DNA from: Echinostoma caproni
Lineage: Eukaryota; Platyhelminthes; Trematoda; Plagiorchiida; Echinostomatidae
Length of the DNA stretch: 64,000 nt
Assembly (NCBI GenBank): GCA_900618425.1
Contig: UZAN01039692.1
Span: 1-64,000 of the forward strand
Reading direction: 5' to 3'
The notes under the pieces were generated by a model. It had not been told where the DNA came from, did no database searches, and saw nothing but the letters and a program-made list of their open reading frames with translations. Below, piece after piece: positions 35,070 to 47,709 of the stretch (position 1 is its first letter; the number at the start of each line of letters is the position of its first letter). The translations under genes were made by a program, and so were the position numbers.

Positions 35070-37785
35070 TCTGACTTTTGAAGTGTTTCACACAATATTG
35101 CTCCACGTGTGATATCATATACTGTTCAGCTTTTTGTTTTACACAGGATCATGAAGTAGTTTCATAACCGAAAACATGAAAATGAACGGATTGAAAAGTT
35201 GAAATATAGTGCAAAATATATCATTAAAAAGTAAGATCACTTTTATGATTCATTATGTTTCGTTCCAACAATAGAGATGAGGTAATATACGAAATGGAAA
35301 AAGTTATATCGCAAATAATGAATAAGTAAATTAGGTGCAATTAATTTCATTGATCTGCAGTCAAACAGTTTATTTCATTGCTGATGCTTTTCACGGAGGG
35401 GAGCGGAGTAGCGGTTGTGCTCGAATGATTTTTCGTTCTACATGTGAAGTGGAATTAGGTTCTAACTGGGTGCATTTCGACATGTATGGGAGCGTTTTCC
35501 GAAGTAACAATTGCTCATGGCGATACTGACATTTTACGCTACTCGTCTGGATTACAAGTAGCAGAAATGTCAGCAAATAAAAACAACAACCATTCAGTAT
35601 AATCATGGACACGTGGACTTAAAAAATAACAGTGTTCCATATACTGCCTATTTTACTTACCGCGTTATCGCAAGTTTGACACTACTAACTGGTATCCAAT
35701 TGAAGAACACTCCAAAAGAAAGGTTTTTGATACCTCGGAGTGAAGAATCTTTGCACTTAACTCTGTGGTTCCCTTTCCTCTCAAGAGATAGAGCCTTATG
35801 GGTAGACTGCAAAAAACAAGTATTTCAATGTGTTCATTACTACTGCCTTTCACGTTGATGAAATCTTGTTGATTCAGTCTCATGGATAAGAAGTGCATCA
35901 CAACTTGTGGAAAGTACAGCCTTTAGTCGTTTTTTTCCCCAAATTTACCTTCTTCGTTTGTTTCCGAAATAATGCCGAAAAGAATAGATACTACTTAGAC
36001 TGTCAGGATCGTACATACTGGCAATGAAAGAGGATTGAAACCGGGACCGTCCTGTGCAATTTTTAGTTTCAATCGGTGTGTCCCGCAACTCGAATATTGA
36101 GCGGCCTCACAATTTTCTAACCTGACAAAAAATATGCCACCGAAAATGATAGCATTCAGGTGTTAACGGTTACCCAGGCCAAACACATTTTCAGTACACA
36201 TACCACTTGGTCTTTGAGTGTTAAAAATTTGAACTGCACTCCTCATTTGTATGTAATGACGGCGAATGCTCCTGTGTACGGGATAATACCAAATCACCGG
36301 TTTGGGAGAAATAAGCTCAAAATGAATTGGCATGTTCATAAATTTGCTAACCGAAAAGCAGAAGCTGTTGTTTTGTGTGCCCTTATTGTTGAACCATATC
36401 GTACAACAACAACAACAACAACAAATGGTAGATTCCTTTTGAACTCTGCACAACTATTTGCCTGAGTAACAAAAGAATGTTTACCGACCTGGTGATACTA
36501 CAGAATCTGTTCGACACACAGCACTGGATAAAAAAATTCCACAATGAAACCCTTTGGTGTATAGATTCTTTTAATAATCCGTCAACATGGATTACCATGT
36601 TGCGATCCTGATAAATTGTACATAAACCGTTTTGACAACGAACATTTGAACTTCTCTAAGTTTGCTACTTCACTTCGCACTGATTGCATACGAATGTTCA
36701 GTGCGGTTGCGCTTTAAAATGGCGTACCATCACTTTAATCGTTTTCAATGTGTTTCTTGCACAACAGATTTTCTGTACGCGCCATATAGCTGCATAATGA
36801 GCGCTAGGGTTTCGGTAATATGTTAACTCCGATACTGTGCGCTCAAGTTATCTACCGCTGCTCATCATCAAATTTAACGACGGTCTTTGACCCTCCGGGC
36901 GCGTAAGGCTTAGTTTGACAGTCCAACATTAAGTAATCGGTAGGTGGGACTGCACTACTTCAGGAAAACATTTTTTATAGGTGTTAGTACAGTTATTCAC
37001 TGCCTCCATTGATATTTATCAATAATGAATAAGGTTGTTAATCTGCACTCACACAGCTAACTTCTAACTTCTCAGAAAGATGACCCTGACCCCCACCGTT
37101 CTCAGTTCCATTCACAGAAAGACGTTTCAGCTCAAAAGTTAGTTCCCGACTTTGTTTTCGATACGGTAGGTTACAAGGAATGGAGCAGCGTGATGCAATG
37201 AATATGGATGACGCAAACCTTTTGCAATCTTCAAGTAATATACCTGATTGTTCATCATTTGCTTAATTGTGTGAGCCATATTTCATGCATAACATCCTCA
37301 GGGTCCATAATCAAAATAATAAACATCTCGATGAGTTTTGCTTCTGTTTCTGTAGCACGCCCTCCCACTATAGAGAGCTTAATCGAATTAGAGTATGATT
37401 AGCTCCGTAATCTTGCAAATCAATACTTATTTGGCAATGCAGTTCATCGAAGTTCTTTCCATCTGAATATGGTTCCATGAATTTGGTTTTACTCTATTGA
37501 ATATGGTGGCAATAAGGATAATATTTATTGGCTTGTCCTATGACATAACAATCGGCAATTTCTACGATGCAGCTCTCATTGCAAAGTGTGATACTGGTAT
37601 TTACGTCTGTTTAACGGTTATTAAAACAACAATACTGTGTTTAAAAATAGTTTCCTTTAAAAATGGGTGAAATTAGCAATGTTGAAATGCTCTTAGGATC
37701 AAACCGTTTTCCATTTCCCAGTTACACAATATACAACAACCCATCGTTGCTAGCTTTTCTGATCAGCTGCCCCGAGGCCAAGTGT
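35070..37785. other. Non-coding region; no gene recognised
   Basis: The region contains a CAA microsatellite at 36403. A B-box-like GGTTTCAATCC on the minus strand near 36030-36042 has no convincing A box. No protein family is recognisable. Confidence 0.5.
36403..36424. repeat. ACA/CAA trinucleotide microsatellite
   Basis: Seven tandem ACA units. The antisense cysteine-rich and leucine-rich frames over it are artefacts of the repeat. Confidence 0.9.
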
Positions 37786-37900
37786 GCAGCATGCGTGCGT
37801 TCTGCCTATGAGGTCCCGGGTTTGATCACCAGTTGGGTCGATGGATTCACACTGCTGATGATACCCAACCAGGTCGAAACAGTTGTGCTTCCTCGCTTTT
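37775..37900 (+). mobile_element. tRNA-headed element with variant hammerhead (divergent relative of family 1)
   Basis: A B-box-like GGGTTTGATCACC at 37818-37830 is followed 24 bases later by a hammerhead-like module (37848-37887), the same order as the copies at 29105 and 31463. The flanking sequence differs from those copies, so it is either a separate subfamily or an old copy. The A box is not clear. The boundaries are approximate. Confidence 0.5.
37848..37887 (+). ncRNA. Variant hammerhead core
   Basis: CACTG is followed by a perfect CTGATGA (37855-37861). Helix II is TACC-CAACCA-GGTC, with three pairs and a T opposite C at its base. A perfect GAAA follows (37876-37879), then C, AGTT and GTG. 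The position equivalent to the cleavage nucleotide is G, which hammerheads do not cleave, and the 3' strand of helix I is not recognisable. It is therefore probably inactive, although both catalytic boxes are conserved. Confidence 0.5.
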
Positions 37901-37904
37901 CAGA

Positions 37905-40099
37905 TCATTTGCTATATACACGACGAATTTCCCCTTTGAAAAATATCATATACAAAACACAGGCAATCTTAGAGATTAGTTTGATGGAAAGATAAACACA
38001 GAATTCAAAAAGTCAATCGGTAGATTCTACACGGAAGGGTAAGAAACACCACAACTAATTACTCTCTAATAACAGAGCAGTTTGGGCTTACCTTGGGGTA
38101 AACGTGTACAGAACCTCTCCATTCCTCACTTGCTTCAAGTGGTTTTGGTCAGGAACAAAGCAGTCGTAGAATAGCACGGGAAACTGTCCCATATAAAACT
38201 GTTATTTTATTTTTGTGTTCAAAAATATTCAACTTGTATCATGTTTTACTCTACAGTGCAATTGTCAGGTGTAATGACGAAAGTGTATGTCATGGGGCGT
38301 ACAAAATTCCTGTTTATACATTACATTATTGCATTAATACTCAAGTTACTAGTGATAATGACAATCACCATTGAGATATAAATGAAAATGTCAAAACAAA
38401 TTTTGAATGAAAGGATAATCTGGGTAATAAGATTTATACAGGGAAAGTATTTTGACAAATTACGTTCATTGTGGTATGTATCAAAGATGAGTACTTTCCG
38501 CCCTTAGCGAAACTGTAACATTTTATCGACATTTCAGTACCAGTTGTGTGGACATTTTGATACCATATAGTCTGTCTGTATTTCACCGAAGTGAATCCAT
38601 AGAGTGACTGACGCATACCTGTTGCGCTTATCCTACACTTCTTTCTAACAAGCGATGTCACTCGCTAGAACCATTGTAGACTCGCTCTGGTCATCCAATC
38701 TATGTTAACAGAGATCAAATGGGGTTCAGTGGACACAATGCTGCTGCGGAAGAGTGAATTTATCAGAGCATCGAAAATCTCCTGTGAAACGCTCAAATAT
38801 ATCGACAGAGACTTTTGTGATGTTGTTACGGTTATCTTTTTGGTGAATTATGGTTAACATACCATTCTTGATTGGTAACGAAATAACTTAATGATTGACT
38901 AAAACCGTGTTGCTTCTACCGTAGAATAGAATGGACAGTATAGTTTCAATGTATTAACTGCGGATGTAATCAATTTCATGTTGATGGTTGATGAGATCGA
39001 AGAAATCATCTTGGTTTCAAGTGTTAAGGTCTTGAAAATTGCTAATAATGAGAATGCTCTTAAAAGATCGAGTTAAACTTCAATCAAACACGGTAAATGG
39101 AAATTATTGTCTAATTAATGCCCATTTGAGTTCATTCATTTAGGCTCCCCTCCCGGATGTCCGGTATTTATTTGTTGAACTTTATAAGTTGGATAGGAAA
39201 TGCTTCCACACAAACTCACTCATACTTTTCCGCTAATAAAAGAGAATAACTCCATCGTTTTATAAAAATATACCAGTTTGGTAGCATTAAAAACAGAAAT
39301 GCTTCCTAACTAGAAAAACCACAACTGGAATATGTATGATAATTTCAAAAGCAGACACGTCCGAAAAACACAGATATTGAAGCTCGAAACTCACGCTTGA
39401 AAGATTATTACGTTTTTAGGATGAAAACCACAAAAGGGCAAAATGAACAGACCCTTATTTTTAAAAATAATATTTATAAGTATTTCCTGCTTTAGAATTT
39501 TTTTCTTCTGTAAACGAATGCAGTATAAATTGAGTTATTCTTCTACATGTCAGGTTTATTAATAAGTCACTTAAATACAGTCTTGGGCCATCCTCTTTTA
39601 ATTTTGGATGCATGAACCACACAGACAGATCATCAAAATCGTCTTTTAATATCACCAACTTACAAGTCAGTTCAACACTTTGCTTACAATTGCATATTAT
39701 CGAAACGTGCTTTTGCTGAATAGGTCCCACTTTCGAAAACGATCAGAACAAATCGATTTGCATGACGAAGATGCTGGGAACTGGCAAAACAGCAGTCAGT
39801 ATTTCATTGCTTGTCTGAATATTCCGTAGCTCTCTTCAACACAGTGACTTTGTCGTCATTGAATTCAGTCATTTGCGTTTTTACCCAACACAAGTGACTC
39901 ACTATACACGCGAAGCCCCAGTGGTCGTGGAAAGCAAGCCTTTTTGATACAAATCAATAAAATGTGTGTCAGATAGCAGCTGAAGGCATGGCAGGATAGA
40001 CAACTGATCAAGCAGTCAGCTCTCACGTTCTCAGCATAAAGAAATCACGAAGGGACTAGTGACAGTAGGCAGTTGACAGCACTGACGTAGATCAATTTC
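37905..40099. other. Non-coding region; no gene recognised
   Basis: Nothing is recognisable apart from short chance frames (for example 38434-38661 and 39461-39730, both minus). Confidence 0.5.
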
Positions 40100-40104
40100 N
40101 NNNN
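40100..40104. other. Assembly gap of five Ns
   Basis: Five undetermined bases. The same word CAATTTC stands immediately before and immediately after the gap. Confidence 0.95.
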
Positions 40105-43100
40105 CAATTTCGCACGACGGACAGCACCAGCCGATACAGGTACATCAGTCCATCAGTCAGTCAGAATTTTATTTAAATTTGGGTCCAACTCTCGAGGACA
40201 GTTCCTTTCATTCAACACTGTTACTATCCAAGGACTGTGGGTAAATTAACACACTATATGCACAACGAGCAGTCCGTCAGAAAATTGGTCATTCCCACAA
40301 TTATGAATGCAGTTTACGTCTTTTGTCTCAACTCTATTTGTTAGGAAAGGAAAGTCACTGCGATAAAGACTCTTTATTCGCAGAGGCTATTTATTGGATT
40401 TTTAATGCATCAATTTTTGATAAATGGTTTAGAAACTGAACCTTTCATGAACATTGTTTGTTTATTTGTATTAGAATGGTTGAGATATGTAGGTGAATTC
40501 GTCTCTTTTGTCTAAATGCAGTTTCTTTACATTTTCAATTTGGATTAACCTCCGGTTATCGTCACTCATTAGCAATCTGTTTTTGTGTCATTACAAGTGA
40601 ATATAATACAAGGAAAGTTGAGTGCAGGCTCTCAGTAACAGTATGTGGGGAGTGTTTGCTTCCAATGTATGTATTTTGGTTTCGAACATATGTTCTCACA
40701 TTCCGCCAAATGGCACTGAGAATCAAAACTTTATCATCCAAATATTTAGGAGTTCAAACTGTATAAAATCAGTCCCAAGAAATAATAAAATACCAAAACA
40801 TCATACCTATGCATAGATTGGCTGCGTGACACCGCGCCCTTTTATTGTTCGTTTGACCAATTTGGTTGTTTTTCGTTCATCGGAACAAAAACTGGAGACA
40901 TATCATTCCATGTGTTTGCACGGTCTCCTTTTACGTTGAGAGCACGCATTTTGCATGTCGTATCCCTGCACGCAGAACATGGTAGTGATATAACACGCAG
41001 CCTTTTGAACTATCGATGGTACAACTAAACTGAACAATAAAAAGAACAATTATTACTCAATACGGTTAGAAAATTTACTAATCAGTTCTATTCAACTAGA
41101 CGAGGCGATTTATTCTATGTAACTGCGTGTGGGTTCCTGTTGAGTTTTTTGCATAAAGCGTAACAGATAGGAGTGCATTTTTTCAGGCGACAAATATTGT
41201 TATCATAAAACTGATACTCCACGTAGCAATTACAATAAATACTACTAAAATAAATGAAAATATCTGGTGCAAAGTGTGACATGTAACAAATAAATGGATT
41301 TCTTTTCTGGTTGATGACAAGATTTGCATGCATCACCTTTACCTAGTAAGAAGCCTGACACCAAAATGCATCATCTTATAACATTTCCTATATTGACTTT
41401 TTTCTGTTTAGTATTGTTATCATGTTTATTTTAAGTTACTTTGATATTCTGTTGCGTAATCCTATCACGCATGAAAGAAATTGACAAAAAGACGTTGATC
41501 GGATTCATTCGTATAGTTGCTTCATTTGATTTGAGCCAGCCACATCTAACGCAACGAGATCAAATCTCAGTTAATTTGGTGAAATGCCGCTCCCATTTAT
41601 CATACAAAGCCAGACAAAACGGCTGTACCGCATCTTTCAATGTTAATTAAAACACCAATTCTGTGTAATCAATCAGTATGCAATAAAGTCACGAAAACAG
41701 TAAACCACGTAAATAATAGCTGGCGAACAATATGAGAAGACTGGAAGGGCTCAGCAGCGGTGGCCTCACTTGGAGTGTGGTACATTATTCATGAAATAAA
41801 TAACTAATAATAATAATAAATAATGATATTGATGAAAAACGCTTTTAAGGTCATTTGTATACTTATGAGGTATACAAATGTACAGTCAACGTCCAGGAGG
41901 AGCCGCGGCCATAGATTGGCTACGTGGAGTGATACACGTGTGAAAGGAATAACAGGCGGTGGTCGTATTAGAACTCAGGACATCCAAATCATCATCGTAA
42001 TAGGTTCACCGCTTTACCATTTTACCCCAACGACATACATAATAGGAACCTTTCGGTTTTCTCTTCATAGAAACAACGCGTTATTTCAAATTCGCTAACT
42101 AATAAAATCTTCCTCTTCTTATGGGCTCCATAAGTTTCGTTCACACCACTTTGACTCTCAATCTATGACACACTATTTAATGCTAACTGAACACAATCGT
42201 AACGAAATGCAACTCTCATTTTTATCGCTTCTTCACCGACGTCTGTAAACCAAGGTTAATGCATACCGGTATGATGTAACCTTGGGTCGTAATTTTTTAA
42301 AAACTGGATAGGTAAATAGCTAAAGTTTAAAGGTAAAAACGTTCATGGAAAATAAACTAAGTAATCTTTAAGGAAAATAATAAAAAAATGGACGATCCTG
42401 TTTAATTAAATGTTTTTGATGAAGAAATAAAAATAAAACAACCTTTATATATTATTACATTTTAGATATTCGACTTAGAAGTAAGTTAATGCAAATGGCA
42501 GATTACTCTAATATTATTAGTTCAAATAACAACCCAACGAATATCTTCAAAATTGATTTTACTTCATGATATCTTCGTGGTTTACGTCGTTTGGTATGCT
42601 TATGTTGTTCTGAAGAAAAACTTTTTCTCATTCTAGGCCTTACGTAAGTACCTACAAGCCACACATGGAAATTCCAAAACCTGATCGATACCGAAAGATG
42701 GGAATGGTATAGCTCTTCCGTAGGTTAATAGATGAAGCACCATATACCGTGAGAAAACCATCGCAATACGTATCATCTATGCCAGGTTACAGCAGACTCC
42801 CTAACTTTGTTTATTCGCATGACTTTCAAATCTACACGAGTGAATTTATACTGGAGAAACACGTTATTGCTTACGGTGACCCAGAGTTCTGTCGATAGAC
42901 GAGTACCTTGTTATCGCAAAGACACACAAAACCGAATACTTAATCACGTGATATGTCGGACTTAAATGCAGAAAAAAACTTAATCTGAGATTTATTTTTT
43001 CACAGAGAGGTTATTGAAATCAGGGGATGAGTACGCTTAGTTTGCGAGTTATACATAGAAATGTGCAACAAAATTGTTCGCTTAAAAGATGATTTCGAAA

Positions 43101-46100
43101 TAAATAACTTCAAAGGATTGAACAGTATGCAGATTCAGAACAAAATGAATTTCCATGCAATAAGAGGTGACAAAATAGCATTTTCTCTATTAAAACCTAA
43201 TTGTCCCGAATATACTTCTATGCAATAAGAGACGATCTTCCTGACTCCTAATCAGGCTTTGACAGATGGTCCTTGCCAAGGATTTGCGCTTTGTCACAAA
43301 GTATTTTTGAAAATGGCATCCACTGTTTCCGCTGTGACCTGGTTGAAGTAGTGGGTGATAAGAATTTTCCTTTTTTCATGCTAGAACGTGTCATTCGTGA
43401 ACGTTGCTATTTCTCCGAACATCGTTTGCACGTACTATTTGTAGGGGGGGGAAGTTTGCTTGTGTTCAGCATAATAATAATAATTAAGGATCCTGACCAG
43501 CGTGCAATCCACTTAGGCAAGAAAAACAAAAATTTTGTAAGAAAAGAGTGTGCAATACAATGCCTTGTTAGCGACAAGAAACGTCCATAGCTTGCTACCA
43601 CTTAGCGTGGAAACCATTATTTCCATTATCTGGGCAGCATACTGCGGTTCTGAAATTATTTCTTTGAATAAAATATCATGCATCCGAATTCCAGTAAGCT
43701 GCAATATTTTTTCACTTGTTCATTTGACCATATCTCTTTTCTAGAACAAATTATAAATTTGTTTACCCGCCAAAAGGAAGGAACCGCTTAGCAATGAGAT
43801 TCAGCACATTTCTATCTGTAATATTTATAGCGTTGTGAACGGGAAAATAATGAGCTCTCGGAGCAAGGAAATGAATTTTCCATAGACGTCAACGACGTGA
43901 ACATGAACAGCATCAATTTGTACTCGACATGTTTCTATTATGAATTATTTTCTTCTTTGAGATGTTTGTATAATTATTGAAGGCTAATTACAGTACTGGC
44001 CGATTGTGATGCACTAAAATATTTTCTTTATGATCAAAGGGAGTTTCATTATATTTATCACCCATATTAATACTTTAGTTATGGACAATAATTTATATCT
44101 TGTCTACTTCGATGTACGTAGTTTCCAAGCTGCATGATTGCCAATTAAACGTGCCTGACCTTGAGTGCCAAGAATGAATAATTTGTTGTTAATAAAAACT
44201 GTTCCATTCTCTCTAGTTAGCTCTTAACTCATCATGGTCTAGGTCAACCACTACATTTTGAACCATTGCATCTGCTGAGTATAAACGATTCAGGAAAATC
44301 ACGGATATAAAGACTCTCCAAGGTATGTTTATCATTATTTTTAATAACATTTTTCTTCAGTATAAGTACTGTTGCCCATACGAACCGACAAGTGTTTCAC
44401 AGGGACCTGTTGCTTCAGTTTCGATTAGACCTGTATTTGTGCACGCAAAACCATAAAATGTTAACAGGTCTAATTGAAGAAAGTTGTAAGTGAGTACAAA
44501 GTTGTAATGTAAACTGGGAACGTATATAGTTAGATATTCCTCTAGACAAGCGCTCCTGCTGTTTGTGATGCATCACTTCGGGCAAGTGCAAAACAGTGGT
44601 TAATTTCTGTAGAATGTTTGGCTCGGACCGTATTCCCCAGAAAGCGGGGTTGTTTAACAAATGTCATATGCAAGTTGTCGTCTTCCGGGCCATGTCAAAT
44701 ATAGTGTGTCGTTTTAGAATACAGCCAATGATTCCTAATTTTATAAAATGAGAAACGATTGGTTTTATTTACAAAATATAAAGAGATGGTCTTTTCAAAA
44801 TGCCCTGAGCCTACGCAGTCTCCATAAGTGCATTGTAAAAAAAAATTATTGAAAGTAGTGATTTGCTATATATAAATAGGTAAGTTCTTCGAGGATAATG
44901 TACTTGAGATACAAGAGATTGATAAAAAAGAGTATATTTAATTCAAAGTGCAGAGCCTATAATTAGAATTTTGCGAGATATTTAGCTGGACGACGAATGT
45001 CATACACACTGTCATGCTATTCTACCCGATGTATGGTAAACACAACTTGGGGCAGCTAAGGGAGTAATTCAACGTTCTGGGAAAGGTGATCTTTGAGTTT
45101 AATAAGCATAGATGATCTTATTAGGTACTGATGTGCGTAGCTTACCGCTCATGCGAAATACCGGAATCTTTTCAAAACTGATAAATCTGATCGATGTGTA
45201 ACACAAAACGCATCTGGGGATTCTCTAACAATCCTTATGTTCAAATCATGCAAAATATTTATCTCAAAATGTTATTTGTCAGCTTGATATCATAATGTAT
45301 TTGCATGTATTATTGTCAAGATTGCCCTCAAGTGGGGCTCACCTTTTTATGATCATTGGAAAGTTCGTTACACATAATTTAAGAGACGACTTCCAAATAA
45401 AAAATAAACGAAAGTGTGCTTATCTTTATATCACTATATTTAATCATCATAACGTAAATCAAGTATGGCCTCGAGCTAGTCGTCTTGACTAACAAGATAA
45501 ACTGAAAAATGATTACGAAGAAAGAAAATCAAATAATCCAGATTAAGTTATGTCCTACTGTAAGTTGCAATTCCAATTTTTAAAAGGATTTGAAGAAGAG
45601 GAGATGATATGGTGTCCTCTTAACTTTGCGATGAAAACATTATTTTCAAACAGAAACGCATTCTTTCAAATTGTTCAAACCCCGAATTTCCAATCAGCTC
45701 AAAAAATCGTTTTGCTCAACCTGCCATCCACTGAGCTCTGAAGCTACATACACATCTGAACGGTATTTCCTTCGCTTCACTTGAAAAAGCATTTGATAAA
45801 CTGGGCAAAACATTATTCCAGAATTTCCCGGTGATGAAATCCACCCAATTCTTACTCAACGGGTAGAACGCACAAGCTGTTCGACTTTTTCTGCAACCTC
45901 GGTACAATCCCAGATGCCCGTGAATAAATAGCTATCTCGTACTATTACTTTCGGACTTTCATTTTAAAATGTTTTCCGTTGGCGTGATCAGGCAAAAGAA
46001 GATCATTTATCCACGTTATTTTTGTATATATATTTTAAGAAAATCATAGAGGCGTGATGCCGTCCATGTTAAAACATTCAAACAGTTGTGTCAATCGTGT

Positions 46101-47645
46101 AATTGAAAATCAATCGCAATTCCGAACACAGCTTTTGGATATTAAGTCACTTGAGCGATTTCAGATAACTGAAAATTGCATGGCAGTTATAGACTACACT
46201 TATTTCTGTGGAATTATAATTGTAGTTTACCCAGGAATGGAGCATACTCTGGATAAACTGTCAAAATTGGGAGAACAGCAACTATAGGCATCTATCTATA
46301 GGCATATAAAATTAGTCAAACACAATTCTTAGGTACTCACTTTCGAAAAAGCTGGGAAAAGTACAAACCGTAAAAAACTATAGTATGCTGCATTTGAGGG
46401 TTATTCCACCCAGAGGTTTTTGCCTGTTTCATCAGTTGAAAAACCGAATTATCGAGGATGAGTTTGGATGAAGATTATTTCCTTTTCCACTTCAAAAGAA
46501 AGTAAGCCGATTTTGTGCATTGTCGTGGCTAGTCAGTAAAAATCATATAAATGTATATCTGATATATATCTCCAGGAGGAGCATTCTGAACTGAAAACAA
46601 TGTATTCTTATCGTATTCTGGTTTATTCCGTCCCTGAGAGTTTTCGAAGACGTTCACTTTATGGCGCTTCTGATTCTTTATCTCCTGAAGCAAGTAGCTA
46701 GTAGTATTATTGTATAAGACATTACCGTTTTCCATGTTCTTACTGTCAAATTTGAGTCGAATATTAGCTGAGATCCGAGGTTTTCATCTTGATTTCTAGA
46801 TGTTTAGAAGCTGTTGTGAGTAACGCATTATGCAAAGGAAGCAAAGTCCATTTGTATCTCATTAGGAAAACCAAATCCGATGCTCCCTCAGTGAATAGAA
46901 TGAAGACAGAGACCAATAAGATACAACCGAAAAAATACTTGTCTTAGTAAAAGTTTTGCTCAAGTTAATCAAAGATCTACAACAGAACAACTCAAAGGAT
47001 TCGGATTTCTTATGTTTCACGTCGTAGATTTGAACCGGTAATTATACAGAACCTAGAAAACTCTAGTACTCAAGATGGCATACCGAAGCCATATTTTTGA
47101 CCTCAATAGTCAGCCTTTTGCTTACATTATTGGGAATATTCTATATTCAAGAGAGCGGTGAAAATGCACAATCCTGATTCATTCTATATGATCTTGCAAG
47201 CGTAGATGAAATTTGAAACTTTATAACTCTACACTAACTCATGTGATCTAACCAAAATTAGTTTGTCATTTTTACCACTTCGATGAATTCAGGTCACAAA
47301 TTCGCTTTGGGGAAGTGCAATTCTTTCTTTACTTTTGCAATGAGGTAGGCGGTTGAGATTTCTGAACGACTAGAACAGACGTTCGACCAACTTTTTAATA
47401 CCCTAGACATATATGACGTTGCCAATCACACGTGGATGGATAAAATGAACTTAATTACATTTCATGAAAGTAAGCAATACGGTGTACCAAATGCAAAAAT
47501 CACCGAATCACTGCTGCTTGACTTGACAACATCACGGGATGTCGGTAAGCTACCTATGGTTGTCACATGTGAAACTGGGAAATAGCCTGAGAGATCTTTC
47601 AGCCACATAATTCATTTTGGTCGAGATAATTTAAGCACTCCGGCT
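40105..47645. other. Non-coding region; no gene recognised
   Basis: No gene is supported. Between 41790 and 41825 there is an A/T-rich tail-like stretch with an AAT microsatellite. The short frames at 43273-43590 and 45550-45741 match no known family. Confidence 0.5.
41790..41825. repeat. AAT/AAAT simple repeat, possible retroposon tail
   Basis: CATGAAATAAATAA is followed by repeated TAA units. The same 14-base word occurs at 60484-60497. Simple A/T-rich tails like this are common at LINE 3' ends. No LINE body can be recognised upstream. Confidence 0.5.
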
Positions 47646-47651
47646 GATTTC

Positions 47652-47709
47652 GAAAAGGTTAACCCCACTGGGCTGACATTAGAGCGAGCGCTTCACCGTG
47701 AGAGCCATA
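47652..47709 (-). mobile_element. Possible decayed tRNA-derived head
   Basis: On the minus strand, TGGCTCTCACGGTGAAGCG resembles a tRNA D-arm/A box. About 30 bases later GTGGGGTTAACC sits where the B box would be. The B box is poor and no paired acceptor stem is evident. Confidence 0.25.

Noticed and set aside
36025..36120. Minus-strand GGTTTCAATCC as a tRNA head
   Set aside because: No clear A box or acceptor pairing upstream.
45720..45910. Plus-strand SFASLEKAFDKLGKTLFQ-like peptide as a retroelement Gag
   Set aside because: It is a short, stop-interrupted frame without any recognisable Gag or RT motif.
46385..46445. Minus-strand CAACTGATGAAACAGGC as a hammerhead
   Set aside because: CTGATGA is present, but no GAAA box or paired helix II follows. 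It may be part of another repeat.
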